A DNA stretch of 64,000 nt from Aquabacterium fontiphilum (GCF_009909205.1 NZ_JAAAPN010000003.1:62001-126000), one strand, 5' to 3'; positions 33,752 to 46,019 are shown, counted from the first letter of the stretch. Notes: generated from the letters alone by a model not told the origin. A program made the numbers and translations.

Positions 33752-33765
33752 TTGAGCCACATCAA
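33752..33765. promoter_or_regulatory. FNR box in the divergent fnr-hemN spacer
   Basis: TTGAG-CCAC-ATCAA, one mismatch from consensus and the same half-site variant as the ccoN box. It is centred about 41 bp before the hemN ATG and 58 bp before the fnr ATG. It could activate hemN and tune fnr. Confidence 0.75.
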
Positions 33766-33798
33766 CCCTGCTCGCGTCAGGGGTGGCACAGTGCCGCC

Positions 33799-35229
33799 AT
33801 GACACATCTGGCTCACTCCCCAGCAACCCATCCCGTGCCGGTGGCGGTGACTCCCGAACTGCTGACGCGACTCGACGTCAGCGGTCCTCGGTATACCTCC
33901 TATCCGACGGCTGACCGCTTCGTCGAAGCCTACGGGGCAGCACAGTACGCCCAGGCGCTGCAGCAGCGCGGCACCGGGGGCGGCGCCGTGGCCGGCCCTT
34001 CCGTGCCTTTGTCGGTCTACGTTCACATCCCGTTTTGCGAGTCGGTCTGCTACTACTGCGCCTGCAACAAGGTCATCACCCGGCATCACGAGCGGGCGCA
34101 GCCCTATCTTGCATCTCTCAAGCGCGAGATCGAACTGGTCACAGCGCAGCTGGGTGGGCGGCAGACGGTGTCGCAGCTGCACTTCGGCGGGGGCAGTCCG
34201 ACCTTTCTGAGTGACGATGAACTGGCCGACCTGATCGCGACGTTGCGCGAGGCGTTCAAGTTTGTGCCCGGCGGCGAGTACGCCATCGAAGTCGACCCCC
34301 GCACGGTGGACGCCCCGCGGTTGGCGCGCCTGGCGCAGGCGGGCTTCAACCGCCTCAGCCTGGGTGTGCAGGACTTCGACCCCGAGGTGCAGAAGGCCGT
34401 GCACCGGGTGCAGCCGTACGAGCAAGTGGCCGAGCTGATGCAAGCCGCACGTACACTGGGGTTCGATTCCATCAACGCCGACTTGATCTACGGGCTGCCG
34501 CGCCAGACGCTGGCGAGCTTCCGTCAGACGCTGGAGCGCATCACCACGCTCAAGCCGGACCGCATTGCGCTGTACGCCTACGCGCACCTGCCGCAACGCT
34601 TCAAACCTCAGCGCCGCATCGACGCGGCCGAGTTGCCCCCAGCGCAGGACAAGGTTGCGATGCTCGCCATGGCCATTGAGGTTCTGCGCGAAGCTGGCTA
34701 TGACTACATCGGCATGGACCACTTCGCGCTGCACCACGACAGCCTGGCGGTGGCCAAGCGCCAGGGGCGGCTGCACCGCAACTTCCAGGGCTACAGCACC
34801 CACCCTGACAGCGACCTGATCGGCCTGGGGGTGTCGGCCATCGGCCGCGTGGGGGCGCACTACAGCCAGAACGCCAAGAGTCTGGAAGACTACACCGATG
34901 CGTTGGCGCGTGGTCAGCTGCCCATTGAGCGGGGACTGATGCTGTCAAGAGACGACCTCGTGCGTCGGGCGGTCATCATGGCGGTGATGTGCCAGGGGCG
35001 GGTGGACATCGAATCCATCGAGCTGGCTTACCTCATCGACTTTCGTAGCTACTTTGCCGCGGAGCTGCAGCAGCTTGCCGGGCTGGTCGACATGGGGCTG
35101 GTCGAGCTGGAAGACGACGGTGTGCGGGTGACGCCGCTGGGCTGGTACTTCGTGCGCGCCATTGCCATGGTGTTCGACCGGTATCTGCAGGCTGACCGGC
35201 AGGTCGAGCGGTTTTCGCGCATCATCTGA
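33799..35229 (+). CDS. hemN: Oxygen-independent coproporphyrinogen III dehydrogenase
   Basis: A 476-residue radical-SAM enzyme that oxidatively decarboxylates coproporphyrinogen III without oxygen. The cluster motif is CESVCYYCACN (about residues 76-86), preceded by SVYVHIPF. The start region GPRYTSYPTADRF, the HFGGGSPTFLS block and a C-terminal HemN domain (RGLMLSRDDLVRR...) mark true HemN rather than HemW. It supplies heme under the low oxygen at which cbb3 oxidase is made. ATG at 33799 gives the normal length; upstream in-frame sequence is the fnr shadow. Confidence 0.95.
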   Translation: MTHLAHSPATHPVPVAVTPELLTRLDVSGPRYTSYPTADRFVEAYGAAQYAQALQQRGTGGGAVAGPSVPLSVYVHIPFCESVCYYCACNKVITRHHERAQPYLASLKREIELVTAQLGGRQTVSQLHFGGGSPTFLSDDELADLIATLREAFKFVPGGEYAIEVDPRTVDAPRLARLAQAGFNRLSLGVQDFDPEVQKAVHRVQPYEQVAELMQAARTLGFDSINADLIYGLPRQTLASFRQTLERITTLKPDRIALYAYAHLPQRFKPQRRIDAAELPPAQDKVAMLAMAIEVLREAGYDYIGMDHFALHHDSLAVAKRQGRLHRNFQGYSTHPDSDLIGLGVSAIGRVGAHYSQNAKSLEDYTDALARGQLPIERGLMLSRDDLVRRAVIMAVMCQGRVDIESIELAYLIDFRSYFAAELQQLAGLVDMGLVELEDDGVRVTPLGWYFVRAIAMVFDRYLQADRQVERFSRII

Positions 35230-35271
35230 GCCGCGAAGACGCGGCCATGCCGGCCGCATCAAGGGTTTGTC

Positions 35272-36117
35272 GTGCTGAGTAGCCTCCTGTTGACCGCGTT
35301 GCTGATGGGCCTGGGTGGCATGGCGCACTGTGCCGCCATGTGTGGTGCTGCGTGCGCCGTGGCCATGCCGGGCGGCGTGCCGATCAAGGCCTTGATCGGG
35401 CGCAGCCTGGGTTATGCGATGCTTGGTGCGTTGGCGGCGGCCAGTGCGGGGGTGATTGCCCAGGTCGGTCGGCAGGTCGCCTTCTTGCAACCTTTCTGGA
35501 TCATGCTGCTGGTGGCAGCCGTGGTGCTGGGGCTGTGGCTCGTGGTCACCGGGCGTATGCCTCAGCGTCTGGACCATGCAGGTCTGACGGTGTACAGACG
35601 GGTGCGCGCACGCTGGCAGGCGTTTGCCGCGCGGCATGTGGACGCACCGTGGGCGCCGGCCACGCCGCTGCTGGCTGGCGCACTATGGGCTTTCCTGCCC
35701 TGCGGGCTGCTGTATGCCGCACTGATGGTGGCGGCACTGGCGCCCAATGCCGCAGGCGGCGCAGCCGTCATGCTCACTTTCTCTCTGCCCAGCGCGGTGG
35801 GCGTGTGGGCGGCCCCGTGGGTGCTGGGGCGCTTGCTGCGTCGCACCGACGGTGCGTCCGGCGCCGCGTCCGGTGCGGTGGCACCGGTGTTGTGGGCGCC
35901 CCGCGCGGCTGCGACGGCGTCAGCGGTCCAGCCGGCTTCGCGCCACACATCTGACGAGCGCCTGACGGTGAGCGGGCCGGCGCGTCCAGCCAGTCCCCTG
36001 GGCGCCTTGGTGGACCCACGTTGGGCCGTGAGGGCCGCGGGCGCAGGCCTCGCCGCGATGGCGGCATGGGCAGTGTCACATCACGTCTGGGCGCAGTATC
36101 AAGCTTGGTGTGCGTGA
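35272..36117 (+). CDS. TauE/SafE (UreH-like) membrane protein of the cbb3 locus
   Basis: A 281-residue membrane protein with about six helices and the PF13386-type opening LLMGLGGMAHCAAMCGAAC (about residues 8-26). The His/Cys/Met cluster (HCAAMCG) could bind copper or another soft metal. A second conserved half has GALWAFLPCGLLYAALMVAA. A low-complexity Ala/Pro insert precedes the last helix. Genes of this family sit beside ccoI-ccoS-hemN-fnr in Pseudomonas and Burkholderiales, so a role in copper handling or cbb3 maturation is inferred. GTG start 42 bp after hemN. Confidence 0.8.
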   Translation: MLSSLLLTALLMGLGGMAHCAAMCGAACAVAMPGGVPIKALIGRSLGYAMLGALAAASAGVIAQVGRQVAFLQPFWIMLLVAAVVLGLWLVVTGRMPQRLDHAGLTVYRRVRARWQAFAARHVDAPWAPATPLLAGALWAFLPCGLLYAALMVAALAPNAAGGAAVMLTFSLPSAVGVWAAPWVLGRLLRRTDGASGAASGAVAPVLWAPRAAATASAVQPASRHTSDERLTVSGPARPASPLGALVDPRWAVRAAGAGLAAMAAWAVSHHVWAQYQAWCA

Positions 36118-36274
36118 GCCCGTTGGCCCGTTGGTGCGGAAAAACCGCAACCAACGCGCCCAACCTGGGTTTCCAAGCATGACCCAGGGTTGCGCTGGCG
36201 TAAAATCAGGCGAGCCTGCCCACCATCCGTGACGCAGGCATCTCAAGGAAACGCCAACCGCGGAGACCACGCAC

Positions 36275-37528
<1,254 letters not shown>

Positions 37529-37546
37529 GCGCCCGCAGCGCCCAAG

Positions 37547-37575
37547 AAAAAACCTGCCGAGAGGCAGGTTTTTTT
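37547..37575 (+). terminator. Intrinsic terminator after icd
   Basis: AAAAAACCTGCC-GAGA-GGCAGGTTTTTTT: a 12-bp stem with a 4-base loop and seven T. A textbook terminator; the A run on the other side could also serve transcription from the convergent cold-shock gene. Confidence 0.95.
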
Positions 37576-37617
37576 GTATCCGCTGAGCGCGCCGCATGGC
37601 GCCCGCAGTGGTGCCGG

Positions 37618-37914
37618 TCAGTGAGGCAGACGATGCCCCCCCATGTTGCCCGCTTCGCGGAAGTGCATGTCGGACAGCGCATCGTGGCTTTCGTCAGCAC
37701 GGGCGGGGCCGTCCAACTGCTGGATGTTCTGTGCCAGCATGCCTTTCGGGCCGGCGACGAGGTCGTACCTCACCTTGGAGCCCTGCTTGAGGGTCCGGAA
37801 ACCTTCCATCTGGATGGCGGAAAAATGCGCAAAGACGTCTCCGCCGCCCTGGTCGGGCTCAATGAACCCGAAGCCCTTGGCGTCGTTGAACCATTTCACA
37901 GTACCGGTGGCCAT
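37618..37914 (-). CDS. Cold-shock domain protein with C-terminal extension
   Basis: The first 67 residues are a CspA-type OB fold with RNP1 KGFGFIEPD and RNP2 VFAHFSAI, starting [11 protein letters not shown]. Such proteins bind single-stranded nucleic acid. The frame continues 30 residues past the usual end (LAQNIQ) into a polar tail ending NMGGHRLPH. The tail may be genuine or come from loss of the normal stop. GGAGGAG lies just upstream of the ATG. Confidence 0.88.
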   Translation of the reverse strand: MATGTVKWFNDAKGFGFIEPDQGGGDVFAHFSAIQMEGFRTLKQGSKVRYDLVAGPKGMLAQNIQQLDGPARADESHDALSDMHFREAGNMGGHRLPH

Positions 37915-38187
37915 CTACTCCTCCTGTTAATTTGGTCACATTTTCTGCATGCGCGTTCCCACGTGTCAAGCAGGGTGGCATGCACCAAACCGAGCGATAA
38001 CCCTCGGTTTTGGGGCATGCTGACCGAATGCGCCAAGCCTTTGTTGCACCGATTACAAGCTGTTCGATTCGCGGCACTGCCGCGACACGTCCGCGTCATC
38101 GGAAAAGTCCGGCACCTGTCGCGGTATTCAGCCCTTGTGATCGGGCGGGACACCCCAAGATGACATGCAAGAGCGCGGGGCCTCCCG

Positions 38188-38193
38188 TAGAAT
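38188..38193 (+). promoter_or_regulatory. Putative -10 box immediately before clpS
   Basis: TAGAAT ends 7 bp before the clpS ATG. A start site at the usual distance would fall at or next to the ATG, making a leaderless or nearly leaderless mRNA. No Shine-Dalgarno is visible. The rest of the 286-bp csp-clpS spacer shows no gene or clear element. Confidence 0.4.
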
Positions 38194-38200
38194 CAATCGC

Positions 38201-38550
38201 ATGTCTGACCTGCTTCGCCTCCACGCATCGCAACCTCCCGCCGGCCCTTCAGAGGACGGTGAGGGCGCCGCGGTGGTCGAAAAGGAGGAACTGGCGCTCG
38301 AGCCGCCCAAGCTGTATCAGGTGGTCATGCTGAACGACGATTTCACGCCCATGGAGTTCGTGGTATTCGTCTTGCAAGAGCATTTCCGCCATGATCTAGA
38401 CACGGCGACTCAGATCATGCTCAAAATCCACCACGAAGGTCGTGGTGTGTGCGGTGTCTACAGCAAAGACGTCGCGGCCACCAAGGTCGAACTCGTTCTT
38501 GCCGCCGCCCGGCGTGCCGGGCACCCCCTGCAGTGCATCCTGGAGACCGC

Positions 38551-38554
<4 letters not shown>
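38201..38554 (+). CDS. clpS: ATP-dependent Clp protease adaptor ClpS
   Basis: A 117-residue adaptor that hands N-degron substrates to ClpAP. After a flexible acidic N-terminus the core has [20 protein letters not shown] (about residues 39-58), with the N-end-rule pocket NDD..T/M, then the family patterns [21 protein letters not shown] (about 76-96) and HPLQCILE. Start MSDLLRLH was chosen over an upstream ATG that runs into the promoter. The stop codon overlaps the clpA ATG (ATGA). Confidence 0.95.
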
Positions 38555-40869
<2,315 letters not shown>

Positions 40870-40886
40870 GCTGCAACGTAAGCCGG

Positions 40887-40911
40887 ACGGGCTCCTTCGG
40901 GAGCCCGTTTT
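40887..40911. terminator. Intrinsic terminator after clpA
   Basis: ACGGGCTCC-TTCG-GGAGCCCGT followed by TTT: a 9-bp stem with a stable UUCG loop. It ends at the stop codon of the convergent mtfA gene. Confidence 0.9.
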
Positions 40912-41732
40912 CATTCATGTTGGGCTGGTCCCCGGGGCGGTGCGTGCTCGGCCGGTGACTCATTGAAGTAGACGCGCAGCAGCGCGTAGACATCGGGGTA
41001 AGCCTGAGCCAGGCCATGTGGGGCCGTGAAGAAGGCCTCACACACCACTGGCAGGAACTCGGTCAGACCGTGTTCGGCGGCATAGGGGTCGAGCCAGGTG
41101 GGCTCGCCGTGGGCGAGGGCATTGCGGTGGTGATCAAAGGCCTGCCACAGGGTGTCCAGCCACTCATCGCGACTCACCTCGGGCGGCAAAGGTGGCAAGC
41201 CGTCTGCTTCGCCGTTCGACATGTCGAGCGCGTGCACGAATTCGTGGACCACGACGTTGTAGCCCTCAGGGTGATCGGCGCCCATGTCCACGTCGTGCCA
41301 CGACAGCATGATGGGGCCGTCGGGCTGGGCTTCGCCAGCCAGCACCTCGTCGTATTGGTGCACGACGCCGGCCTCGTCCATGGTTTCCCGGCGGGCGACG
41401 ACCTGATCTGGGTGGATGACCACGCTGACGAAGCCGCTGTACGGGTTCAGGCCCCAGCGCAACACGGGCAGACAGGCCTGTGCCGCGATGGCCACGGCCA
41501 TGGCGTCGTCGAATGCGACACCGGGCATGGGCGTGAACTCCTTGTGAGCCAGAAACAGCGTGCTGAGCTCGCGCAGGCGCGCCTGACGCGCGGGCGTGCG
41601 CCATGCCAAAAAGGGGTAGCCGGCCAGCGTGCGCGCCCACAGCGCGTCAGGGATGGCGCGATGGCGCAGCACCATCGCGTCCGGTAGCAGCGCAGCAGGC
41701 AGGCTGCGGATCAGGCTGCTGAGCCAGTTCAT
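40911..41732 (-). CDS. mtfA: Zinc-dependent peptidase MtfA
   Basis: A 273-residue cytosolic protein of the MtfA/DUF980 family. The zinc motif HEFVHALDMSNG (about residues 162-173) is the HExxH site, and a further ligand is expected at the Glu in CEAFFTAPH. Other family segments are LSTLFLAHKEFTPMPG (about 57-72) and HVDMGADHPEGYNVV. In E. coli MtfA binds the repressor Mlc and is an aminopeptidase. The start MNWLSSLIRSL overlaps nothing and sits 1 bp from the lpxH stop, so the two genes are probably co-transcribed. Confidence 0.9.
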   Translation of the reverse strand: MNWLSSLIRSLPAALLPDAMVLRHRAIPDALWARTLAGYPFLAWRTPARQARLRELSTLFLAHKEFTPMPGVAFDDAMAVAIAAQACLPVLRWGLNPYSGFVSVVIHPDQVVARRETMDEAGVVHQYDEVLAGEAQPDGPIMLSWHDVDMGADHPEGYNVVVHEFVHALDMSNGEADGLPPLPPEVSRDEWLDTLWQAFDHHRNALAHGEPTWLDPYAAEHGLTEFLPVVCEAFFTAPHGLAQAYPDVYALLRVYFNESPAEHAPPRGPAQHE

Positions 41733-41733
41733 G

Positions 41734-42615
41734 TCAGCGCGAGGCTGTGGTTGCGCCTTCCGATGCGCAGGCGTCCATGAGGCCCAGCCGCTGGACGCCA
41801 CGTGCTGTCAGGCGCAGCACCTCCGCACGCGGGGCGCGGGTGTCGTCCAGATCCCAGTCGCTCAGCACTTCGCGCGCATGATGCGCATCGAGCGCAGAGC
41901 GTCCTGGCTTGTGGGTGTGGCCGTGCACGAGCTCAGTGCAGCCTGCATGCTGCAGCCAGGCCACGGCACGCGATGGCGTCACGTCGGCCCACTGGGTCGC
42001 ATCGCCTTGATGCTCGGCCTTACGGGCTTCGCTGGCCTCACGCATCTGGCGCGCGGTAGCCAGTCGTGCGTCGAGCGGCTGGCCCAGAAACGCCTGCTGC
42101 CAGGCGGGCTGGCGTACTTGCTGCCGGAAGGCAAGGTAGGGCGCGTCGTCCAGACACCATGCGTCCCCATGGGTCAGCAGGCGACGGGCGCCGAAGGCTT
42201 CCAGCACAAACGGGTCGGGCAGGGCCTGAGCGCCGCAAGCGTTCATCAAGCCCTCACCCATGAGGAAGTCGCGGTTGCCGACAAGGATGCCCACCCAGGC
42301 GCGTTGCGCAATCATGGACAGCGCATCGACGCAGCGGGCCTCGAAGGGCTGTTGACGCATGTCGTCGCCGACCCAGGCCTCGAAGAGGTCGCCCAAAACC
42401 AGCACCGCGTCTGCCGGTGTGTGTGCCAGGTAATGCGACAAAGCCGCCAGCGTCCGCGGGTGGCGTGGGTCGAGGTGAAGATCAGAGATGCAGTCGATGG
42501 CCTGCCAGTGCGCTGGGGCGATCAGGCGGGCGCAAGGAGCCTGTGGCGGCCAGTCGTCGGCGCTGGCCACAGGCTGGGGCACCCGCAGCACCACAGCGGG
42601 CGCCCTGTCGTCCAT
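41734..42615 (-). CDS. lpxH: UDP-2,3-diacylglucosamine diphosphatase
   Basis: A 293-residue metallophosphoesterase of lipid A synthesis, cleaving UDP-2,3-diacylglucosamine to lipid X. All metal motifs are visible: SDLHLDPRHP (about residues 44-53), GDLFEAWVGDD, GNRDFLMG, THGDAWC and HGHTHKPG. It is about 45 residues longer than E. coli LpxH, with a 40-residue N-terminal extension rich in Pro and Val and a polar tail, so the true start could be internal. It follows ppiB by 2 bp. Confidence 0.9.
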   Translation of the reverse strand: MDDRAPAVVLRVPQPVASADDWPPQAPCARLIAPAHWQAIDCISDLHLDPRHPRTLAALSHYLAHTPADAVLVLGDLFEAWVGDDMRQQPFEARCVDALSMIAQRAWVGILVGNRDFLMGEGLMNACGAQALPDPFVLEAFGARRLLTHGDAWCLDDAPYLAFRQQVRQPAWQQAFLGQPLDARLATARQMREASEARKAEHQGDATQWADVTPSRAVAWLQHAGCTELVHGHTHKPGRSALDAHHAREVLSDWDLDDTRAPRAEVLRLTARGVQRLGLMDACASEGATTASR

Positions 42616-42617
42616 GA

Positions 42618-43124
42618 TCAGACCTCGATGGCCTTCGTGATCATCACGTCTTCCAGCGGTACATCGTCGTGGAAGCCGCTGCGGCCGGTCTTGACTTTCT
42701 CGATGGCGTCGATCACCTCGGTGCCGGCCACGACTTTGCCAAACACGGCGTAACCCCAGCCTTGCGGCGACTCGGATTTGAAATTCAGGAAGTCGTTGTC
42801 GGTGGCATTGATGAAGAACTGCGCGCTGGCCGAGTGCGGTGCGCTGGTGCGGGCCATCGCGATGGTGTACTTGTCGTTCTTCAGGCCGTTGTTGGCTTCG
42901 TTGGCGATGGGCTCGCGGGTGGACTTCTGCTTCATGCCCGGCTCGAAGCCGCCGCCCTGGATCATGAAGCCCTTGATGACGCGATGGAAAATGGTGCCGT
43001 CGTAATGGCCAGCCTTCACGTACTCGATGAAGTTGGCGACCGTGGCGGGTGCCTTGGCTTCGTCCAGTTCCAGACGGATCACGCCTGCGGTGGTGTGCAG
43101 TTCAACGTTCTTGCTCATGTTCAT
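42618..43124 (-). CDS. ppiB: Cytosolic peptidyl-prolyl isomerase (cyclophilin)
   Basis: A 168-residue cyclophilin without signal peptide. Active-site segments are [18 protein letters not shown] (about residues 47-64), with the catalytic Arg in FHR, and [18 protein letters not shown]. The Trp of eukaryotic cyclophilins is replaced, as is usual in bacteria. The ATG overlaps the stop codon of the upstream secreted paralogue (ATGA); an ATG two codons later is an equal candidate. Confidence 0.95.
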   Translation of the reverse strand: MNMSKNVELHTTAGVIRLELDEAKAPATVANFIEYVKAGHYDGTIFHRVIKGFMIQGGGFEPGMKQKSTREPIANEANNGLKNDKYTIAMARTSAPHSASAQFFINATDNDFLNFKSESPQGWGYAVFGKVVAGTEVIDAIEKVKTGRSGFHDDVPLEDVMITKAIEV

Positions 43125-43672
43125 TTCTCGATGGTGGCTGTTTGAATGATGACGGGCTTGACCGGCACGTCATCGTAAGGGCCGCGGCGAGTGGTGTCGA
43201 CCTTCCGGATCTTGTCGACCACGTCCATGCCTTGCACCACGCGCCCGAAAACGGCATAGCCGTTGCCGTCGGGCGAGCGCGCCGCGTCCAGGAAGTCGTT
43301 GTCGCGTACGTTGATGAAGAACTGCGATGTGGCCGAGTTCGGCACATTGGTACGCGCCATGGCCACGGTGCCGCGGACATTGCTCAGCCCGTTGCGGCTT
43401 TCGAGCGGGATGGGTGCGCGGGTGGGCTTCTCACGCAGATCGGGAGTCATGCCGCCGCCCTGGATCATGAAGCCGTCGATCACGCGGTGGAAGACCGTGC
43501 CGTTGTAGTGACCGGCGCGCACGTACTGTACGAAGTTCTCGACCGTCTTGGGCGCCTTGGCTGCGTCCAGCTGGACGACGATGTCGCCCATGTTGGTCGT
43601 CAGCTTCACCGTTTGCGCCTGCACATGCACGCTGGCCACCATCAGGGCCGACATCACCAGGTGTCGAATCAT
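43121..43672 (-). CDS. Periplasmic peptidyl-prolyl isomerase (cyclophilin)
   Basis: A 183-residue cyclophilin with a signal peptide ([20 protein letters not shown]). The core has [18 protein letters not shown] and [18 protein letters not shown], almost the same as its cytosolic neighbour, so the pair arose by duplication. Likely folds periplasmic proteins (PpiA-like). ATG at 43672 overlaps the stop of the L,D-transpeptidase gene; an ATG ten codons upstream lacks signal-peptide features. Confidence 0.92.
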   Translation of the reverse strand: MIRHLVMSALMVASVHVQAQTVKLTTNMGDIVVQLDAAKAPKTVENFVQYVRAGHYNGTVFHRVIDGFMIQGGGMTPDLREKPTRAPIPLESRNGLSNVRGTVAMARTNVPNSATSQFFINVRDNDFLDAARSPDGNGYAVFGRVVQGMDVVDKIRKVDTTRRGPYDDVPVKPVIIQTATIEK

Positions 43673-44934
43673 CCGATCACTCCTTCGTAGAAGATTTTCC
43701 ACAAGCCGCCTTCCTTGCCCCAGTATTGACGCTTCATCACGCCGGTACGTTGACCCTCGACGACTTCGCCAAAGGTGACCACGAGCACCTCGTTCTGGTC
43801 ACGCCAGCCGAGAATGGCAAGGTCCTTGATGTTGACCGGACGTCCGCCGGCCTGGTTCATCTCACGGCCGACCAGCTGGCGCCACTGGCTGAGGTTGCGG
43901 CTGCCACTGGCGAACTGTGGCGAGTAAAAGCTCATCAGTCGTTCGATGTCGCCGCTGCTGCGCGCCACCCGCCAGCCCTCGATCAGGTTGCTCAGGGCGC
44001 GACGCTCTGGCTCGGCCCGGGCGCGCGTGACCCAGTCCAGACTGCGCGCGATGACGACGGGCGTGGTGCGGGGCTGAACCGTCTGCAAGATGGCCTGCAG
44101 TTCGGGGTTGGCCAGTGCCACGCACCCGTCGGTACTCTGGGGCGGGCGCACGTAGCTGTCGCGCGGCACGCCATGCAGCCAGATGCCGCTGCCTGTGCGG
44201 CCCAGCCGACGGTCGTACTCGTTGGGGTAGTTCAGCGGCAGTGCACCCGCTCCGTAGAAATCGGTCAGCTGGCGCGCATCCAGGCGGCTGGTGATGTAGT
44301 AAACCCCCAGCGGGGTGCGTTGATCGCCCTCGATGCGCTTGTCGGCTCCCAGCAGCCCGACCGAGGCGTAGTGGTCAGACACCAGCCGCAGCCCTTGGGC
44401 GGTATTCTCGAACAGGTACAGGCGCGACCGGCTTACGTCTACCGCGATCGCATGCCGACTCGACAGCGGCAGTTCGACGAACTGCGCCGGGATCAGGCCG
44501 TCCTTTGGGCGGTCGCGAAATGCCTGGAGCCGGCGGTTGGCTTCCAGCCGCAACTGCTCCAACCGCTTGCCGGCGGCGTCATTGAGCTGGCCGGCGCCGC
44601 TGCCTTTGGCCTGCAGAGGCTGAACCTGGGCCAGCAGCAGGTCACCATACACGAGTTGGGCAAGCTGGAAGTTGGGATGATCGCGCACCAGCGCCTCAAT
44701 GCGCTGCAGGGCCTCCCGGCCGCGCCCCTGGGCCAGCAACCGGTAGGTTTCCATCAGCCGGGCTTCCGCCGAGGCAGCAGCCGGCTGGGCAATCTGCTGA
44801 GCCGCAGTCGTGGGCGGGCTGCTGCTCAGCTCCGCTCGCGTGCGAACGGTCTGAGCGCAGGCCGTGCCAAATCCCACCAACAAGGCGAGGGCCGCGGCCA
44901 GATGCCGTGCCCTGAAGGCCTTACGGTTTCCCAT
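43669..44934 (-). CDS. L,D-transpeptidase (YkuD) with C-terminal NTF2-like domain
   Basis: A 421-residue periplasmic protein. A signal peptide (about 1-28, ending in ACAQ) is followed by a helical region (40-150). The YkuD domain lies at about 165-310, with [12 protein letters not shown] and the catalytic [12 protein letters not shown]-terminal domain of about 100 residues ([20 protein letters not shown]...[20 protein letters not shown]) resembles the Cds6/NTF2-like fold. It probably makes peptidoglycan cross-links or attaches ligands to peptidoglycan. The ATG at 44934 overlaps the stop of the TPR gene. Confidence 0.88.
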   Translation of the reverse strand: MGNRKAFRARHLAAALALLVGFGTACAQTVRTRAELSSSPPTTAAQQIAQPAAASAEARLMETYRLLAQGRGREALQRIEALVRDHPNFQLAQLVYGDLLLAQVQPLQAKGSGAGQLNDAAGKRLEQLRLEANRRLQAFRDRPKDGLIPAQFVELPLSSRHAIAVDVSRSRLYLFENTAQGLRLVSDHYASVGLLGADKRIEGDQRTPLGVYYITSRLDARQLTDFYGAGALPLNYPNEYDRRLGRTGSGIWLHGVPRDSYVRPPQSTDGCVALANPELQAILQTVQPRTTPVVIARSLDWVTRARAEPERRALSNLIEGWRVARSSGDIERLMSFYSPQFASGSRNLSQWRQLVGREMNQAGGRPVNIKDLAILGWRDQNEVLVVTFGEVVEGQRTGVMKRQYWGKEGGLWKIFYEGVIG

Positions 44935-46019
44935 CACGAGCCGGTGCTTTCCTTCACGATCAGCCACTTGTTGCCCGAACGAACGAGTTCCAGCCGCTTG
45001 TTGCTGTTGACGCTCAGGCTGTCGGCGCGGTACTCCTGGCGGAAGCGGGCCGTGGCCTTGTCACCATTGACGTCGATCCGCAGCCCCACCACACGCACGG
45101 TGATGCTCTTCTTGCTCATGATGCGGTCGCGACGCTCTTCTTCCCAGACGCGGCGCGGCTTGCCGGCATCGAAGTCCTTGGCATAGGCGGCCAGATAGGC
45201 GTTCATGTCGCGACGGCTCCAGGCGCTGGCCCAAGCATTGACCGCTGCCTCGACCTGGCGAACCTGGGCGGCTTCTTCGTTGGCGGCCGGCGCCGGTGCA
45301 GGCGTCGGCGCGGGGGTCGGCGCCGGTGCGGGAGTCGGAGCCGGCGCTGGGGTCGGAGCGGGTGCGGGGGTGGGTGTTGGTGCCGGCGTGGGCGTCGGAC
45401 GCGGCGCGGGGGTCGGCGCAGGCGCAGGGCTAGGCGCTGGTGCGGGCGTCGTCTGTGCCGACGCCACGGCGATGCTGTTGCGCTCCTTGGGGAACAGCTC
45501 GCGGATCATGGCCAGCTTGGGCGCCACGGCGGAGCGGGTGTCGATCTGCAGGGCCTTGGAGTAGGCCTGGCTCGCCAGCTTCGCGTACACGTCGCCCAGG
45601 TTTTCGTAAGCGGTCGCGTAGCTGGGGTTGGTGCGGATCGCCATCTCCAGCGCGTTGCGCGCCTTGTCGTACTGGCCTTGCTGCGCGTACAGCACGGCCA
45701 GGTTGTTGAACGGCTCGGGCAACTCGGGGAAGTCTTCGGTCAGCTTGGTGAAGACCGTGATGGCCTCGGCGCTGCGACCGGCCTGCGACAGGCTGATGCC
45801 GCGCAGGAAGCGCATCATCGGGTCGCGCGGCTTGGTGGCGAGGAACTGGTCTGCGCGCTGCAGGGCCTCGGCATTGCGGCCGGCTGCCAGCATGCGCTGA
45901 ACTTCGGCGATGTCGTCGGCACGGGCGGGCAGGGCAGCGAGGGCCATCGCCACGGCAGCCAGAGACTGGATGGCCAGGCGGGTCAGTCGGGGACGAATGT
46001 TGGGCGTGACAGCAAGCAT
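44934..46019 (-). CDS. Periplasmic TPR protein with Pro-Ala linker and NTF2-like domain
   Basis: A 361-residue secreted protein. A signal peptide (about 1-34, ending ARA) is followed by TPR units at about 36-165 (including AEALQRADQFLATKPRDPMM, LPEPFNNLAVLYAQQGQYDK and NPSYATAYENLGDVYAKL). A low-complexity linker of PAP/TPA repeats spans about residues 190-245. The C-terminal 105 residues (VEAAVNAWASAWSRRDMNAY...KRLELVRSGNKWLIVKES) form an NTF2-like domain like that of the adjacent L,D-transpeptidase. The linker probably holds the two domains apart in the periplasm. First gene of a four-gene run linked by ATGA overlaps. Confidence 0.85.
   Translation of the reverse strand: MLAVTPNIRPRLTRLAIQSLAAVAMALAALPARADDIAEVQRMLAAGRNAEALQRADQFLATKPRDPMMRFLRGISLSQAGRSAEAITVFTKLTEDFPELPEPFNNLAVLYAQQGQYDKARNALEMAIRTNPSYATAYENLGDVYAKLASQAYSKALQIDTRSAVAPKLAMIRELFPKERNSIAVASAQTTPAPAPSPAPAPTPAPRPTPTPAPTPTPAPAPTPAPAPTPAPAPTPAPTPAPAPAANEEAAQVRQVEAAVNAWASAWSRRDMNAYLAAYAKDFDAGKPRRVWEEERRDRIMSKKSITVRVVGLRIDVNGDKATARFRQEYRADSLSVNSNKRLELVRSGNKWLIVKESTGS
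45289..45450. repeat. Low-complexity repeat encoding the Pro-Ala-Thr linker
   Basis: Imperfect tandem copies of a 6-12 bp unit (GGCGCC/GGTGCNGGNGTCGG variants) inside the TPR gene. On the minus strand they give PAPTPA-type repeats. Likely length-variable between strains by slippage. Confidence 0.8.

Noticed and set aside
45289..45450. GC-rich repeats as a CRISPR or intergenic repeat array
   Set aside because: The units are imperfect, have no spacers and keep frame as Pro-Ala-Thr codons inside the TPR gene.
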